NCBI GenBank assembly: GCA_959347315.1
Contig: OY365808.1
Location: 3,711,705-3,775,704, forward strand
Origin: Bimastos eiseni
Taxonomy: Eukaryota; Annelida; Clitellata; Crassiclitellata; Lumbricidae
DNA length: 64,000 nucleotides
Direction of reading: 5' to 3'
A model generated the notes under the pieces. It saw nothing but the letters and a program-made list of their open reading frames with translations. It was not told the DNA's origin and did not search any database. This document shows, one piece after another, positions 47,001 to 60,000 of this stretch. Numbering within the stretch: the stretch's first letter is position 1; each line of letters opens with the position of its first letter. The position numbers and the translations under genes were made by a program.

Positions 47001-50000
47001 AAAATATTATTATTATTATTATTATTGTTATTATTATTATTATTATCATCATCATCATCGTCGTCGTCGTCGTCATCATCGTCATCGTCATCATTACTAT
47101 TATTACCATTATCGTTATTACTTGATGCGTTTCGTTCATTTTTGGTAAGATTCCTGCCTCTGAAAATTATACCTACTGTAAATTAGGCCATTGCCAACTA
47201 TTGCTTTTATTAAACAATGATTACTAATAAGACTGTTGTCATTGAACTTTCTACATGCATCGGGTGGTCATCCGATTAACATTGACAGAATTTTTTTTAT
47301 TTAACTTAAAACATGAATTTGGCATCTTAACAACTGTTGTTTAGATTGGATCACAAATCTTTGCACACTAAGTTGGTCAAATGAGCTTATGGATCACACG
47401 AAAATTGAGGTTACGACGTTACGTAATCATTCGACTTACGCTGCAAGACGATCTCATCGCGCAAGTGTGGAAGAAGAAAGTTATATAAATCCAGTTGATT
47501 TGGTTTCTCTGAAATTCAGTTAGAAATCTTTAAGTTGAAATAAAAATAATCTGGAGGCAAATTCAAGTTCATTTTAAAAAAGCAGAATACAAAGCCTACG
47601 ATGTGCTTCAAGAAACTCTTAATCATCCGAGTTTTTTCTTCGTAATTTAAATACTAAGAGTAATTTTTTCATTCATACAGTGAATGAAGCGAAAGAAGTA
47701 GTTTCATATTTTGTAGACTTATGTGACCAAACGTGTAAGTTGTAACAGTACTCAGCCATATGTTTTAAAACAGTATTTTACTTTCTTTTTCATACATGTA
47801 GCTTGATGCCAAGCCCCCAAGAGAGCCAAATGCGCCCCATCATAAGCGCCCATTATTGCCTATTGCCGTCTGCGTATTAGGCCTATATACTTTGATGTAA
47901 CGTTGTGTTGTCTTCGCGTGAGCACTGGGCACACTTGAAATCATACATCAAAGTGTGTAGAAATCTGTATTGACGTTGCAGCTACTTTTGATGAACTGGT
48001 GGAAAGCTGCAGCCCTCCACTACTTGCACAAATCAATGATTATTGGGAGGGTGACTACGCTGAAGGACAAAAAGAACCGCCGAGGAAATCCGAGATTTCC
48101 GATCACCCTTTGAAACATGCGCAAGCGTTTACAAGACAGTTTGCCACGCACCAACAACTCTGGTGACGCTTGGCATCTCTCATTTCAATAGACAGTAGAT
48201 GGTCAACAATACGTCGGTCGACAAACTCGTTTCCCAGTTTAGGAAGGAACAACATCACGCAGAGTTAAAGATAGAACGCTATCGAGCAGGATTTCGACAG
48301 CCGGAGTTTTCTAAATCAACGTACAATCAGTCTCAATCGACTCCTACTTTCTTTGATTCCAACACACGGCAACTGTTGGAATAGAGACTATGAGAGGAAT
48401 CGCACATAAAGTCGCAGTTTGAAAAGGATGGAAGAAAAGTTTGAAATCCAGTAAAACATTAACAATTAGGCTACGTAGCCTAAAGAGTTTCATTACTGTT
48501 TCAATAGACATTTTCTCTTTCATACTCTGTTTCAATAAAAAAAACTCTTATGTAAACATATGTGTTTATCTTTCTTTCGTGTTTCTCTTGAGTAACGAGC
48601 GCTTTTGACGGCGATGAGCCCATGGTTGTTGACTGATTGATTGAGGGATTAAGCAAATGGCTTGAGAAATGAGGGTGGGCTCGGGGCTCGGTACGACAGA
48701 GCAGATTAGGCGATCCGATCATTAGATCATGGGAATTATATTCTGTTACTTGAAGTAAGCAATGAGTAACTGAGTACATGTTTAGTCTCAACTGAAGCAA
48801 TATTTATACCGCATACTTGTTTCAGGGTCTGACCAATATAGCAGTTTGAATTGGTCGTCGCAATTAACGTTTTCCGGATGACTGAGAATGGCTTTCAGAG
48901 TGTAGTAGAAGCCATCTCTTTCTGCGTACAACTGGTCCATCGTCATTCCACATTGTTTGAAGTAATAAGTCTCGTACATCGTCAGCAGAGGAGTCGCCAA
49001 CTCTCCAACGAAGTAGTAGTCCTGATTTCTCTGAGATATCAGAATTGCAGCACAACTCGTGACGTATTAATAAAGCGCTACTTAATCATCAGGTATAGGA
49101 CATAGGATTATGCAAAAATAATGCGTCAAGTCACAGAGCAGGATCTCGTTGATAAGAGAGGAGACATGTTTTGGTCGAGAGAAGTGGAATGGATGATGGC
49201 TTGGATGGATCAAACCTAGGCCTATTCTTTGGGGCGACAGAGGTTCTGTTATTATGGATCATGTTTGACTGAAAAATGAAAAGGGTTCGACAAAAATTAC
49301 GTCCGTATAAGTAATCTACTATTGATCCCACCTTTTCCCCCTGGCCGTATTCGGCACCATGCAACATTGTCCTTCACCATTCCCCTTGTAGATATCCGCA
49401 CTACGAGTTCCAGGCAAGAATTCTCCGGATTTCGATCAATCACCGGAGAGAAACGAGAAGATTGGTTATTGCGGACTCGATTTGTCGTATCGTCGGTTAA
49501 TAAGCTGGCCACCTTGCCTCGACTCTTGTAGACGCTGATGAATTTTTTAAGATTTACATTACATTACATTTACATTACATTGAAGGGCCTATTATCATGC
49601 TACCCCTTTAGTACTTCAGAAATCTCTTCCTCTGTAGGCTGACTCATTATTAAGAAGCTGATCTTCTGCTGGATATTGTGCCACCGGTTGATGCATCGTG
49701 AATTGGACATTAGCCCGATTCAACAAACATAAGTAAATACGTACAGGGTTGGCCAAACAAGTAACACCCTGCGGATTTTTGCTAATATTTCAGCCAAAAG
49801 TAGGAAATATGAATGAAATTTTACAGACTCAAAGCCAATTCATATCTGCATATAACCGCCAAAATTGATTAACATATGTCAAGCAGAACAAAAGTTATAT
49901 CACTCTTAATGAGTGCAACCACTTATTTACCACTGATTTTTGAGGGCCAAAAACATTTTACGCTACAAAACACTATAAAAACTGAATTAATGAAGTCATA

Positions 50001-53000
50001 TTTCAAGTAGCCTAGTTGTAATAAAACACACTTGAAAATTCTTATTATTGAGAAAAAGAAACTGGAAATAATCGCATACAGAAGTCACTTTGACGTCATC
50101 TAGCAAGCAGTCGATTATATTGGTGGATAAAAATTTCTTGCGATTAATCATTTTATGATAGCTTTTATAACAAAATAAACATGCGAAGGTGTCCATGACA
50201 GACAAAATGTGTATACAGACACTTCATGAATCATGAGCATGATCCTGGAGCCAACGCTGTAATCAAAGCTCACTCTGAAATCACTGGAGCTGAGCAAATC
50301 AAAAATATGCGGACGCATTGGTGATAGGGGTGGGCGGTGGAAGGACACCGGAAAGCAGAAATCTATCGGCACCCGAACAAATATCGAGCATGTTGACGAG
50401 CTTATTTACTCACACAATACATACATACATACATACACACATACATACATACATACATACATAGATACATGTATGCATACATACACACATACATACATAC
50501 ATACATACATAGATACATGCATGCATGCATGCATACATACATACATACATACATGCATGCATACATACATATATACATACATACATACATACATACATAC
50601 ATACATACATACACACATACATACATACATACATACATACATACATACATACATACATACATACATACATACATACATACATACATACATACATACATAC
50701 ATACATACATACATACATACATGCATGCATGCATGCATGCATGCATGTATACATACTAAATAAATAAATAAACTAATAACAGTAATTATGTATGATCTCT
50801 TTTGGCTACGGTGGAAGTGAATTCATAGGTTTAAGCTGCTCCAGTCTTCAAAAACAAGACGCTGTGCACAGTAAAGGCTCTTTAGTGACACAGTGCACAG
50901 TATTATTATCAATGCAAATAACTATGCCTCATAATAGAAAAACGTAGGCCTACCTCGTGATCATAAGCAAACGTAGTAGGCCTACGTACCTCGTTATCAA
51001 TCAGCTTATACAGTGAGCTCTTGTAGTCGCGTTTTTGATTGCCAGCTCGATTTGCAAAACAGACAACGAACTCTCCAGTAAATTCTATTTGCCCTGGCGA
51101 TTGCAAATCGATAGCACAGAGACAGCTCTCTGGCATTATGATCAGCATCTTCTGAACGGTCTTTGACACAAGGTCAGGATCATTATTCAGCGTATTCTCA
51201 ATCAACCGCTTCTTGAAACCTGGCAGAATTATATCAGCATTTTCTTTGAAATAATCAAATAAATGCCATTTTGATCAAGAAAACACTGGTAATTATGTTA
51301 CCTGATCATTTTGTATCCACCCTAGTGTGGATTTAAAGACTCTTACCTTTAGATTATATCTCGTCAATGTTATGTTACCTAGTTATTATGATACCTGGTT
51401 GCAAGGTTCCAATACTTAGGCCTACAGCAGACCATAAATATGAAAATGTAGGCCCTATTCTATTAACTAGTATTAAGCCAGTGGCAATCCAACTTCTGCT
51501 TAAGCGAAACATCTTCATCAAACGAACTTCCAGTTAAGTAAAGAATTCTATTCTTCAATCCAACTTTTATCGAAGGAAGGAACTATTTTCGTCAAAAAAC
51601 TTCGATCTAAAGCTTTAAGCAAAGACTTATTTTCATCATTCGAATTTCTGTGTAAGCAGAGAGTTATTCTCATATTCATGAACTGCTCTGTGTACTGGAT
51701 GTGGGTACCTATTCATAAATTACATGGATATTGCTTAGACGTTATTAGTTGATCTCCGTTTGTAGCCTCGTTCTTATGTTGCCTGGCTATTATGTGAACT
51801 GATCATATTGGTACCTCGCTATCTTTAACCTGGTTATTGTTACTTGCCTTTCTTGCCACCTGATTATGACTTTACCTGGCAACACGAGACGAAGAAAGCC
51901 GTAGAAGTAGCCACAAGCTGATCCATATCCAATGTTCTGTTTTGGCAGTACAGCTAACATCACATTGGGCTCTGAATCCAAAAGTTTTAAGTGCAACAGC
52001 AACAAATTAATTTAGTGCGTCTTCTAAGTCCTGAATGTTTATTTGTTGTTTTTATAGAAGACTAGGTCAAGTATCCGGTTTTGTCCGGGTTGAACTATGT
52101 AAGGTGGTACATTTGAAGTATATTTCGCTAAATAAATAATAATTTTGTTCCTCAAATCTTCATACAATAATACAATAATCATAATTATGACTGCCAGAAT
52201 GATGAATGATGTTGCTGTCATCGGCATAATCGTACGTTTATCATCATCGTCGTCGTAATCATCATTATCATCATCATCATCGTCATCATCGACATCATCA
52301 TCGTCGTCGTCATCATCATCATCATCATAATCATTATCATCATCATCATTTTAGACTTGCTATATTTAAGAGTCATTATATACATTTACAAACATACATA
52401 CATATATACATACATACATACACACACACAGCAACCATCACGGCCACCTTTCCCACCATGCATGTACCTTGATGTGCAACTACAAGAATTCGAGCCTCTC
52501 CACCAAGGCAGTAACTATTTACTGAACGACAGCTTTGTGCATTTCTGTGTTGCTCAACTGTTTTAACTGAATCCTTCCTATTTGAATGAACAGATAGTGT
52601 TATGCCATTCTATTTTTTAGCTACATTGGTTAAGAGCGTGTAGGTCTACTTCGCCTCAGTGAAAGTGACCAAGCGAACAGCGGTTCTGTTCCCCATGCTG
52701 GCTTATTTCAGAGATTTAAATCTTGTGTTAGTACGGTCCTTGTAAGTTGGCGTCACGTCCATTCAAAAGAAAGAGCGGTAGTGAAGGCTCTCATCTGATC
52801 TAATCATTGAAGAAAGGACATTATTATAATAAATTATGGTCCCAATAGAAAACTTTGAATATTTTTATTTTACAAAATATGCAGACCATTGGCATTGGCT
52901 CACCTCGTGTAATCAAATATACAAAATGTGCTAGATATTTCTCATCATTGAATTTCTCCGGTTCAAAGTCTTTCGATGTGAATTCTCGCAGACATTCCGG

Positions 53001-53336
53001 AATCACTTCCTGATACTCGCTTTTCAGAATGATCACCACATCACGAGAGAGGCGCTGGGATTTCTCGACCACAGCGTTCGTTTCTATAATGTACCAGGTA
53101 TCTTTCATGTAATCAGGCGTAAGGAAAAGCAGGCATTTCTGACTGGTGCCTACTCCATCTTGAATTGATGGTTTGATAGAACCCTCCATTTCTCGGAGGC
53201 TGCAAATCACTCCTCGCTTCTCCAACCTTCTGCGAAGGTCGCGCACGGCATCCCAATTGGCTGGCGAAAAACCGATATACAGGTGAGATTTGAATGGACC
53301 TTCAAGTTTTTGGATGATCACGTCTTCGTTATTCAT
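41695..53336 (-). CDS. Gene copy C: complete TIR-STING-caspase fusion protein, 667 aa
   Basis: Nine minus-strand exons: 53336-52904, 51971-51876, 51219-50990, 49030-48817, 47508-47440, 46990-46871, 44019-43894, 43115-42831 and 42125-41695 (2004 nt with stop). Every intron is GT-AG, and phases are 1,1,0,1,1,1,1,1, so the whole protein is one frame. TIR is residues 1-144 and STING 145-347. Its pocket matches human Tyr163 (Y166), Arg232 (R234), Arg238 (R240), Tyr240 (Y242), Glu260 (E263), Thr263 (T266) and Pro264 (P267). The linker is 348-387. Caspase is 388-667, with pocket Arg R403 and R610, catalytic H479 and C522. There is no membrane helix and no CARD or DED. I infer that a cyclic dinucleotide bound by STING clusters the protein and activates the TIR and/or caspase. 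Copies A and B share the exon map. The start has a non-coding exon acceptor at about 53380. Confidence 0.93.
44085..44403. mobile_element. Fragment of the 38883-40040 hAT-like family (intron)
   Basis: Shares GGAACAAAGTGAT.CATTAT and CCAAACATGCATTATTCTCC with 39770-40040 and ends CTTGTTACACACCTG. Lies in the E6-E7 intron of copy C. Confidence 0.7.
44575..44705 (+). repeat. Probable tRNA-derived SINE
   Basis: A tRNA-like core ends in GGGGTTCGACCCTCATC (B-box). A short body with GCCGGACGACTTTCC follows. No complete cloverleaf, so not a tRNA gene. Confidence 0.45.
44995..45296 (-). mobile_element. Second fragment of the 38883-40040 family (inverted)
   Basis: Reverse complement of about 38883-39170, ending CTTGTTACACCTCAG. 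Lies in the E6-E7 intron of copy C. Confidence 0.65.
46680..46792. mobile_element. MITE end, GGACGGYCC type
   Basis: Contains GACGTCACATTTCGTCGACC and ACGTCATTTATGGACGGTAC. A similar end lies at about 44520-44555 (GACATCATTTATGGACGGCC). It belongs to the common marine-invertebrate ..CCGTCCATAAATGACGT.. repeats. Confidence 0.5.
47005..47125. repeat. (ATT)n(ATC/GTC)n microsatellite
   Basis: Lies in the intron just before linker exon E6 of copy C. Copy A has a decayed version at the same intron position (about 455-530), supporting common descent. Confidence 0.95.
47440..51971 (-). CDS. Copy C exons 2-5: STING cyclic-dinucleotide-binding domain
   Basis: Exons 51971-51876, 51219-50990, 49030-48817 and 47508-47440 encode about 203 residues, the size of the soluble STING domain. 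Elements in order are IGYGSACGYFYGFLRLVLP, KMLIIMPESC, NRAGNQKRDYKSSLYKLI, GELATPLLTMYETY, QFKLLYWSDPE and LYNFLLPHLRDEIVLQ. The human Ser162 and Tyr167 positions are Gly and Phe; the other contact residues I could align are kept. There is no C-terminal TBK1/IRF3 tail, as expected when a caspase follows. Confidence 0.92.
49436..49580 (+). repeat. SINE-like repeat with TTACA tail
   Basis: TCGGTTAATAAGCTGGCCACC and GATTTACATTACATTACATT match the 19801-19957 family (similar order and tail). It lies in the E3-E4 intron of copy C. Confidence 0.6.
50418..50756. repeat. (CATA)n microsatellite, about 340 bp
   Basis: Tetranucleotide run in the E3-E4 intron of copy C. It creates several spurious long frames (MYVCMYV, HTYIHTYI). 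Confidence 0.98.
52237..52350. repeat. (CAT)n microsatellite
   Basis: Trinucleotide run in the intron between TIR and STING exons of copy C. Confidence 0.95.
52904..53336 (-). CDS. Copy C exon 1: TIR domain
   Basis: 144 codons plus one base, ending CGAG|GTGAGC. Motifs are HLYIGFSPANWDAVRDL, RGVICSLREMEGS, GTSQKCLLFLTPDYMKD and TWYIIETNAVVEK. Glu85 sits four residues after Trp81, the position of the NADase catalytic glutamate in SARM1-type and bacterial TIRs. Because TLR-type TIRs also have it, enzyme activity is only possible. Confidence 0.92.
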
Positions 53337-53489
53337 CTTTGAGATTTATTCAAACAAGTGAACTGTTCGATAAGAAAACCTGAAAAATCATCAGCAATTC
53401 GCTGCACTGTAACGAACGGTAATTGCCTTAATTCATGATATCAATTCAACAGTTACCCATTTAAACTGATAATTATTATTGCGAACTAC

Positions 53490-54789
<1,300 letters not shown>

Positions 54790-54831
<42 letters not shown>

Positions 54832-54838
54832 CGATGAC

Positions 54839-54876
<38 letters not shown>

Positions 54877-54917
54877 CGATGACGATGACGACGACGATGA
54901 TGATGACGATGATGCAT
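54790..54917. repeat. (GAT)n microsatellite, LINE tail
   Basis: GAT/GAC run directly after the LINE fragment. Probably its expanded 3' tail. Confidence 0.95.
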
Positions 54918-55725
54918 CAGGTCCGGATCTATGGATTTTTCGTAAGTAGGCGGGATGTAATGTTGCCGCCCCGCTCCCCCACATAAAGAAAAATGTAATA
55001 CGAACAAGACATAACGAGGTTCTGAGCATTATTAACTTGCTAAATATACTAAGCAGTGTACACTGAAAATCTAAATACGAAAATATATGCTATTGAGCAC
55101 GTAGTCTGACATAGAAGAACTAGAAACAGAAATTACAGAATTGTTTTCTTTTTTTCAATCAAATGACACATTATTTATTTTAAATTCACTCTTCTGGCTT
55201 TCAATGCTGCAAACTCCCGAATTAACTCTTCCATATTTAATTGATTTGTAGTTATCTTCTAGATCTAAATCGTGGCTAAACCAGCTATTAGAGCCTGCAA
55301 CATTTTTTTAGATCTCAGATATGATTTGATGAGCTTCAGCTTATAAAAACTTCGTTCATCGCTGACAACTGTGATAGGAAACGTTTAATGAAGTTGAGGA
55401 TTGCGTCTTTCTGCTTGGCCACAGATGATTCACGTCCGAGCCTAAATTTTTTATATTCTCACCCAGACAATCGCTGCCTCTTTCTTCCTCTACCATCCGC
55501 CATTTGGTTATGATATTATTAGCATTTTAGAGAATTAATTTTAATTAAATATCCTATTTCTATATAATTTACAACATTACGTTTTAACTGATATTGATAA
55601 TTATTAACAAGGCGCCCATAACCGGAAGTTGAACTTAATTGATGAAAAGTGAATCGAAAATTGAAATCGAATATAAAGAATTTTGTTGAGCATGTTTAAA
55701 GAGAGAAGAAGCAGATCCGGGCCTA
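54918..55725 (-). mobile_element. hAT transposon remnant, 808 bp
   Basis: Begins CAGGTCCGGATCTA and ends AGATCCGGGCCTA, flanked by the perfect 8-bp duplication TGATGCAT (54910-54917 and 55726-55733). The interior is collinear with 4531-5364, including decayed transposase C-terminus and GATTGCGTCTTTCTGCTTGG. It inserted into the (GAT)n tail. A third terminus of the same type is at about 55785-55835. Confidence 0.85.
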
Positions 55726-55838
55726 TGATGCATGGTTTTACTAACTGGTGTAAAATAGTCATCCGTAATGCAAAACCATGCATCACAGGCCCGGATCTAG
55801 GCGTAGGCGAAGTAGGCGACGGCCTATAGCGGAAAATG

Positions 55839-55841
<3 letters not shown>

Positions 55842-55892
<51 letters not shown>
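55842..55892. repeat. (AT)n microsatellite
   Basis: Alternating TA run. The stretch from 55893 to 56635 after it holds no gene I can support. Confidence 0.95.
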
Positions 55893-55893
<1 letters not shown>

Positions 55894-56635
55894 CATAGCG
55901 CAGAGAGCGCCTCGGAGTAGATCTATATCTTGAAGATAAAATTAATGATCAAAATACAAGCTGGAGGTAGGTCTAATCCGAGTATGCATTGGTCATGCGA
56001 TGATCAATTTCTAAAGAATGGGCCATCGCTACAGCATTTCACATTTTTTCACCTGCAGTCAAACAATGTCCACGATGTCGACTGACCTCATATGCAATAA
56101 TTTGAAAGAGACAAGCCTTTAGTCCCGATGGCGAATAACCACGCCTGGGAAGACCACCTAACAGTCAAGAACTGGTCCAGTATAATTCATGATAGAAGCA
56201 CTTATCTAAATTGAGTAACTTAATAGCTTGCAATGACGCAATCAATAGGCCTACACGAATATTCTTAAGACAAATAATAATATAATGAAATGTTTCAACA
56301 CGTTTATGTTTCACAAGCATAGGCCTATAATTACATATCAACTAGGAAAGACTTACGACAATCTGATCTCCCAGCAAACAATGGTTTGAATTTTGCAATT
56401 CTCGCGAAAGGCAGCACGCAAACCTTTAGACCTAAATGTGTACGCATTGACTGAGGTTAGCATGATAGATATCCCAGCAAACCCGAGGCATCAGGATATT
56501 GTATTCATGCTTAGCCAAACAAACATTAATAATGTACGGAACCTTCACCTATAGAGACTGGACACTTGCAACGCACTTGACCCGTTTGTGAGCGTCCACA
56601 TTATACAGATTTACCAACCGATAAGGACATAGTAA

Positions 56636-56702
56636 TTGAACTGCATGGTTATACAGATGAACTCCATGGTTATACAGATGAACTGCATGGTTATACAGAT
56701 GT
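56636..56702. repeat. 23-bp tandem repeat, about 3 units
   Basis: Units of GAACTGCATGGTTATACAGAT plus TG. Confidence 0.9.
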
Positions 56703-56854
56703 TCGCATTCTCAAGAAGATCGGTGATGGAGCAGCAAAAATGTCGGGATAAGTGTACATTCTTGTAAACTTGGTAATTCATTCGACTTAACTGGATCCCA
56801 ACGTCTCAGTTGGGGGATGGGGGAATTCGTATTCTATGCCCTGCATGGCACAGT

Positions 56855-57030
56855 TACCGATTGGTTATAGCGGTCAGCCTGTAACGTGAAGAGTACGGTT
56901 TCGATCCCCGTCCGAGGAGTTACTGTGTAGGGATCTTGAGCAAGATCTTCGTGTACAATTAATCTACAATATAACTTCAATTACGCTGTCGATGTGCACG
57001 TGGACTTCCGAACTAATTGCTAGCCGGTCA
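56855..57030 (+). repeat. tRNA-derived SINE, most complete copy
   Basis: The tRNA-like head GGCACAGTTACCGATTGG continues with TTATAGCGGTC and the B-box GGTTTCGATCCCC (56897-56909). The body starts GAGGAGTTACTGTGTAGGGA. It is mirrored by fragments at 1-115 and 63315-63450. Confidence 0.8.
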
Positions 57031-60000
57031 ATATCAAATAACAGTTGTGTTGCACGGTTGTGTCATACAGATGCACTTTGAACCTACTCTGGCGTCATAT
57101 GGCTACACTTAGAACCTGTTTTTATTTCAATAACAATTGCCGATCAGATAGAAAGACAGGACAATCAAGTTGTCAATATCACTGAACTTCTAAACAAATC
57201 TTGAGACAGTGCCTGCCCTATATCGAGAGTCTTACCATCTGTACAATTATATTCACTCACTTCAACAGCCTTGGTATGTGATTAAGCGTAGGCCCTATAA
57301 ACTTATCATCTGCACGGTCAATATACATACCTAGGGCGTACAGTGGGTTAACAGACATTTTATCAGCACATTATTATTCATTAATCATGCACTATCAGAT
57401 ACATAATTATTATGATACGCGGAATACAGGGCCATTTCAAACACTAGGCCATGATGATGATGACGACGACGACGACGATGATGATGATGATGACGATGAT
57501 GATGATAATGATGATGCTTATTATTATTAGTATTAATGTTATTATTATTGTTATTATTATCATAATTATTATTTATTTATTTTTATGACACGAGGTACTT
57601 CGTTCCCCAGGGACGGAGAAATTATTATTATTATTTTATTATTATTATTATTACTATTTTTAAATTCTTTTATTACTATTATTATTATTTTATTAACACT
57701 ATCATAATCATTATCATAATCATTATCATTATCATTGTCATCAACATTATCATTATTTTCACTGTTATTAGAGGATGATGAAGACGACGAAGTGGGTGAA
57801 GGTCAATTGTTTCACTGCAATTCTTTCCCACTCAAAATTTCAGTTACAGTCTTACAAACATTCCGGATCCGAGGCGGAAAAATTCCAGGCCCCAGTGATC
57901 ATAAAATAATTCCTAAGATGATTGGGAGCCCGGACTGGCCCCCAATCGCCGAGCCCCAATCGTCGGGCCCCTGTGCGTTTGACCCCTCTGCCTCACTGTC
58001 GACGGGCCTGCAGCGTGACTAGGGCCTAAAGACAATACTTAACCAGGTAAATTCACTTCGTAGTCACCGTCGTCTTGCCGCTCTTGCGTGTGTGCCTAAA
58101 TGACCTTGTCGCTCAATATGGGATGTCGGTCTATAATTATTAGATCTATTTTTAATTTACTCTGATGACTTCTATATCGCCGTTTGAAAATTCCCAAGAC
58201 ATCAGTCGATGGCCGTTTAATGCAAATCTTAACTTAAACGGAAAACTGACGCCATTTGGTTAAAGCGGGAAGCGGGGCCGCAAAAGTTATCTCTTGCTGG
58301 GTATCTGACAACAGGGTTACAACGGGGTCGTGGATCAACTGATCCCCTACGCTTTACTTTTAACTGTGATCTCGTCTCTAAGTACTACTTTAATCTCTTC
58401 TCTGAATACTATGATCTCAGCAGGCAAACTGGCAAAATAGCATAAGCTGAAAAAGTTTGTTATATAACGAAACCTTCAACCTACCCCCCACCCTCCCACC
58501 ATACACAATATGCCTATAACGCTAACAAAACAGGAACCCACCCACCTACCCTTGAGCGTTATATAATATGTGAACGGTCCATAAACGCAAAATTTTATTT
58601 AAACCTTTCACCAGTTGAAACAAGTTCCACTGAATTAACAGTAATTGTAAGCTGTTGTCGTGAAATGCTAAGAAACGGTCGGATTTGAAAAAGCGATGAT
58701 TTTTTTAAGCTTTTTCAGAACAAGAAGACAGAATTCCCTTCAATTGTCGACACCTAGCGAACTGGCCAGTTAATCTCGCAGAACGTCTTCTGCCTACAAA
58801 CGTTCTACATTATCGGGACACGACACCTGGCGAATGCACAACCATGGCGTCTATTGTGCACTTGTCATCTGGCTAACGCCTAGATAATCTACGAGGTATA
58901 CACTCGTATGTTCGTTTTATTGAAGAAACCAATTTGACAAACGAAATATCGTCATCATCGCTTTATCGTCGTCATCGTCATCGGTCTTACCATCACATCG
59001 GTCTTACCATCACTGTAAACTTCAACTTTCTTTTCCTTGAGTTAAGCTTACCAAACTACAAGGATCTAGACACGTCTTCGTGTTTTCTCAATTTTCTTTA
59101 TTAACAACATAAAATACAGTGCCTAAACTAGTGTACAAAAATTAAAACATAAAACGACCGTCCGTATCCTTCGGATGTCAGAGCAGCAACTGTCTTAATA
59201 CAAGCAATCAAACGTCTTATCAATACCTTCTATCTGCCACCTCATTCGCCCCTAACAGCCCTTCCAAACACCACCACCCACTTGCGCCCCAAGTGTATAA
59301 ATCAACATATTAACAAACATTGGCTGACAATCACATTGTTATTCTTATGTATAACAACGTAACCTCTGTACTTCTAGGTTTAACTTCTCCACTGTTTGGA
59401 CTTTGACAGTACCAGTCTCAAGCCTGGAGAAAGGAGAAGGGCGACATCAAATCATTTTCGATATGGAACGGTGTTGTTAAAAAATCAACAACAGCGGAAT
59501 TCTCGGTATGAAGCTGGGTTATTAGAGCACAAAATTTACGTCTTCGTCATGATCATCGTTGTCGTCATCATCATCATCAGAAACAAAAGCACAACATTAT
59601 CATCATCAGCACCAGCCAAAACAACAATAAGAAATAAGGCTTACACGAACATAGTCATTATCGTAATCACTGACCCCGCAATTATTTTCTTCCCGGCTAC
59701 TTTTGCATCACCATTATCACCGCCATCACATTCACTATCATCACAATCATCATCGCGATCATCACCGTTATTGTCTTCCTCGCCACGTGTATAATGATAA
59801 TCATTAGCGTCATCATCGCTTCATTGTCGTCGTCGTCATTTTTACAATCATCATTGTCATCATCATTCACCGTCATCATAATCATCGTCATCACGACCAC
59901 CATTACAATACCCACACCAACAACAACAACAGTCATCCTCATAGTCATCAAAAATCAAGTCGTTCCATTCTTGTCACGTTACTGTTTAATTAAGTCCAAT

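Noticed and set aside
50402..50767. Long frames of MYVCMYV or HTYIHTYI type
   Set aside because: Pure CATA microsatellite.
56855..56925. A tRNA gene
   Set aside because: The B-box is good, but the acceptor stem and loops do not pair, and related fragments at 1 and 63315 share a non-tRNA body, so this is a SINE.
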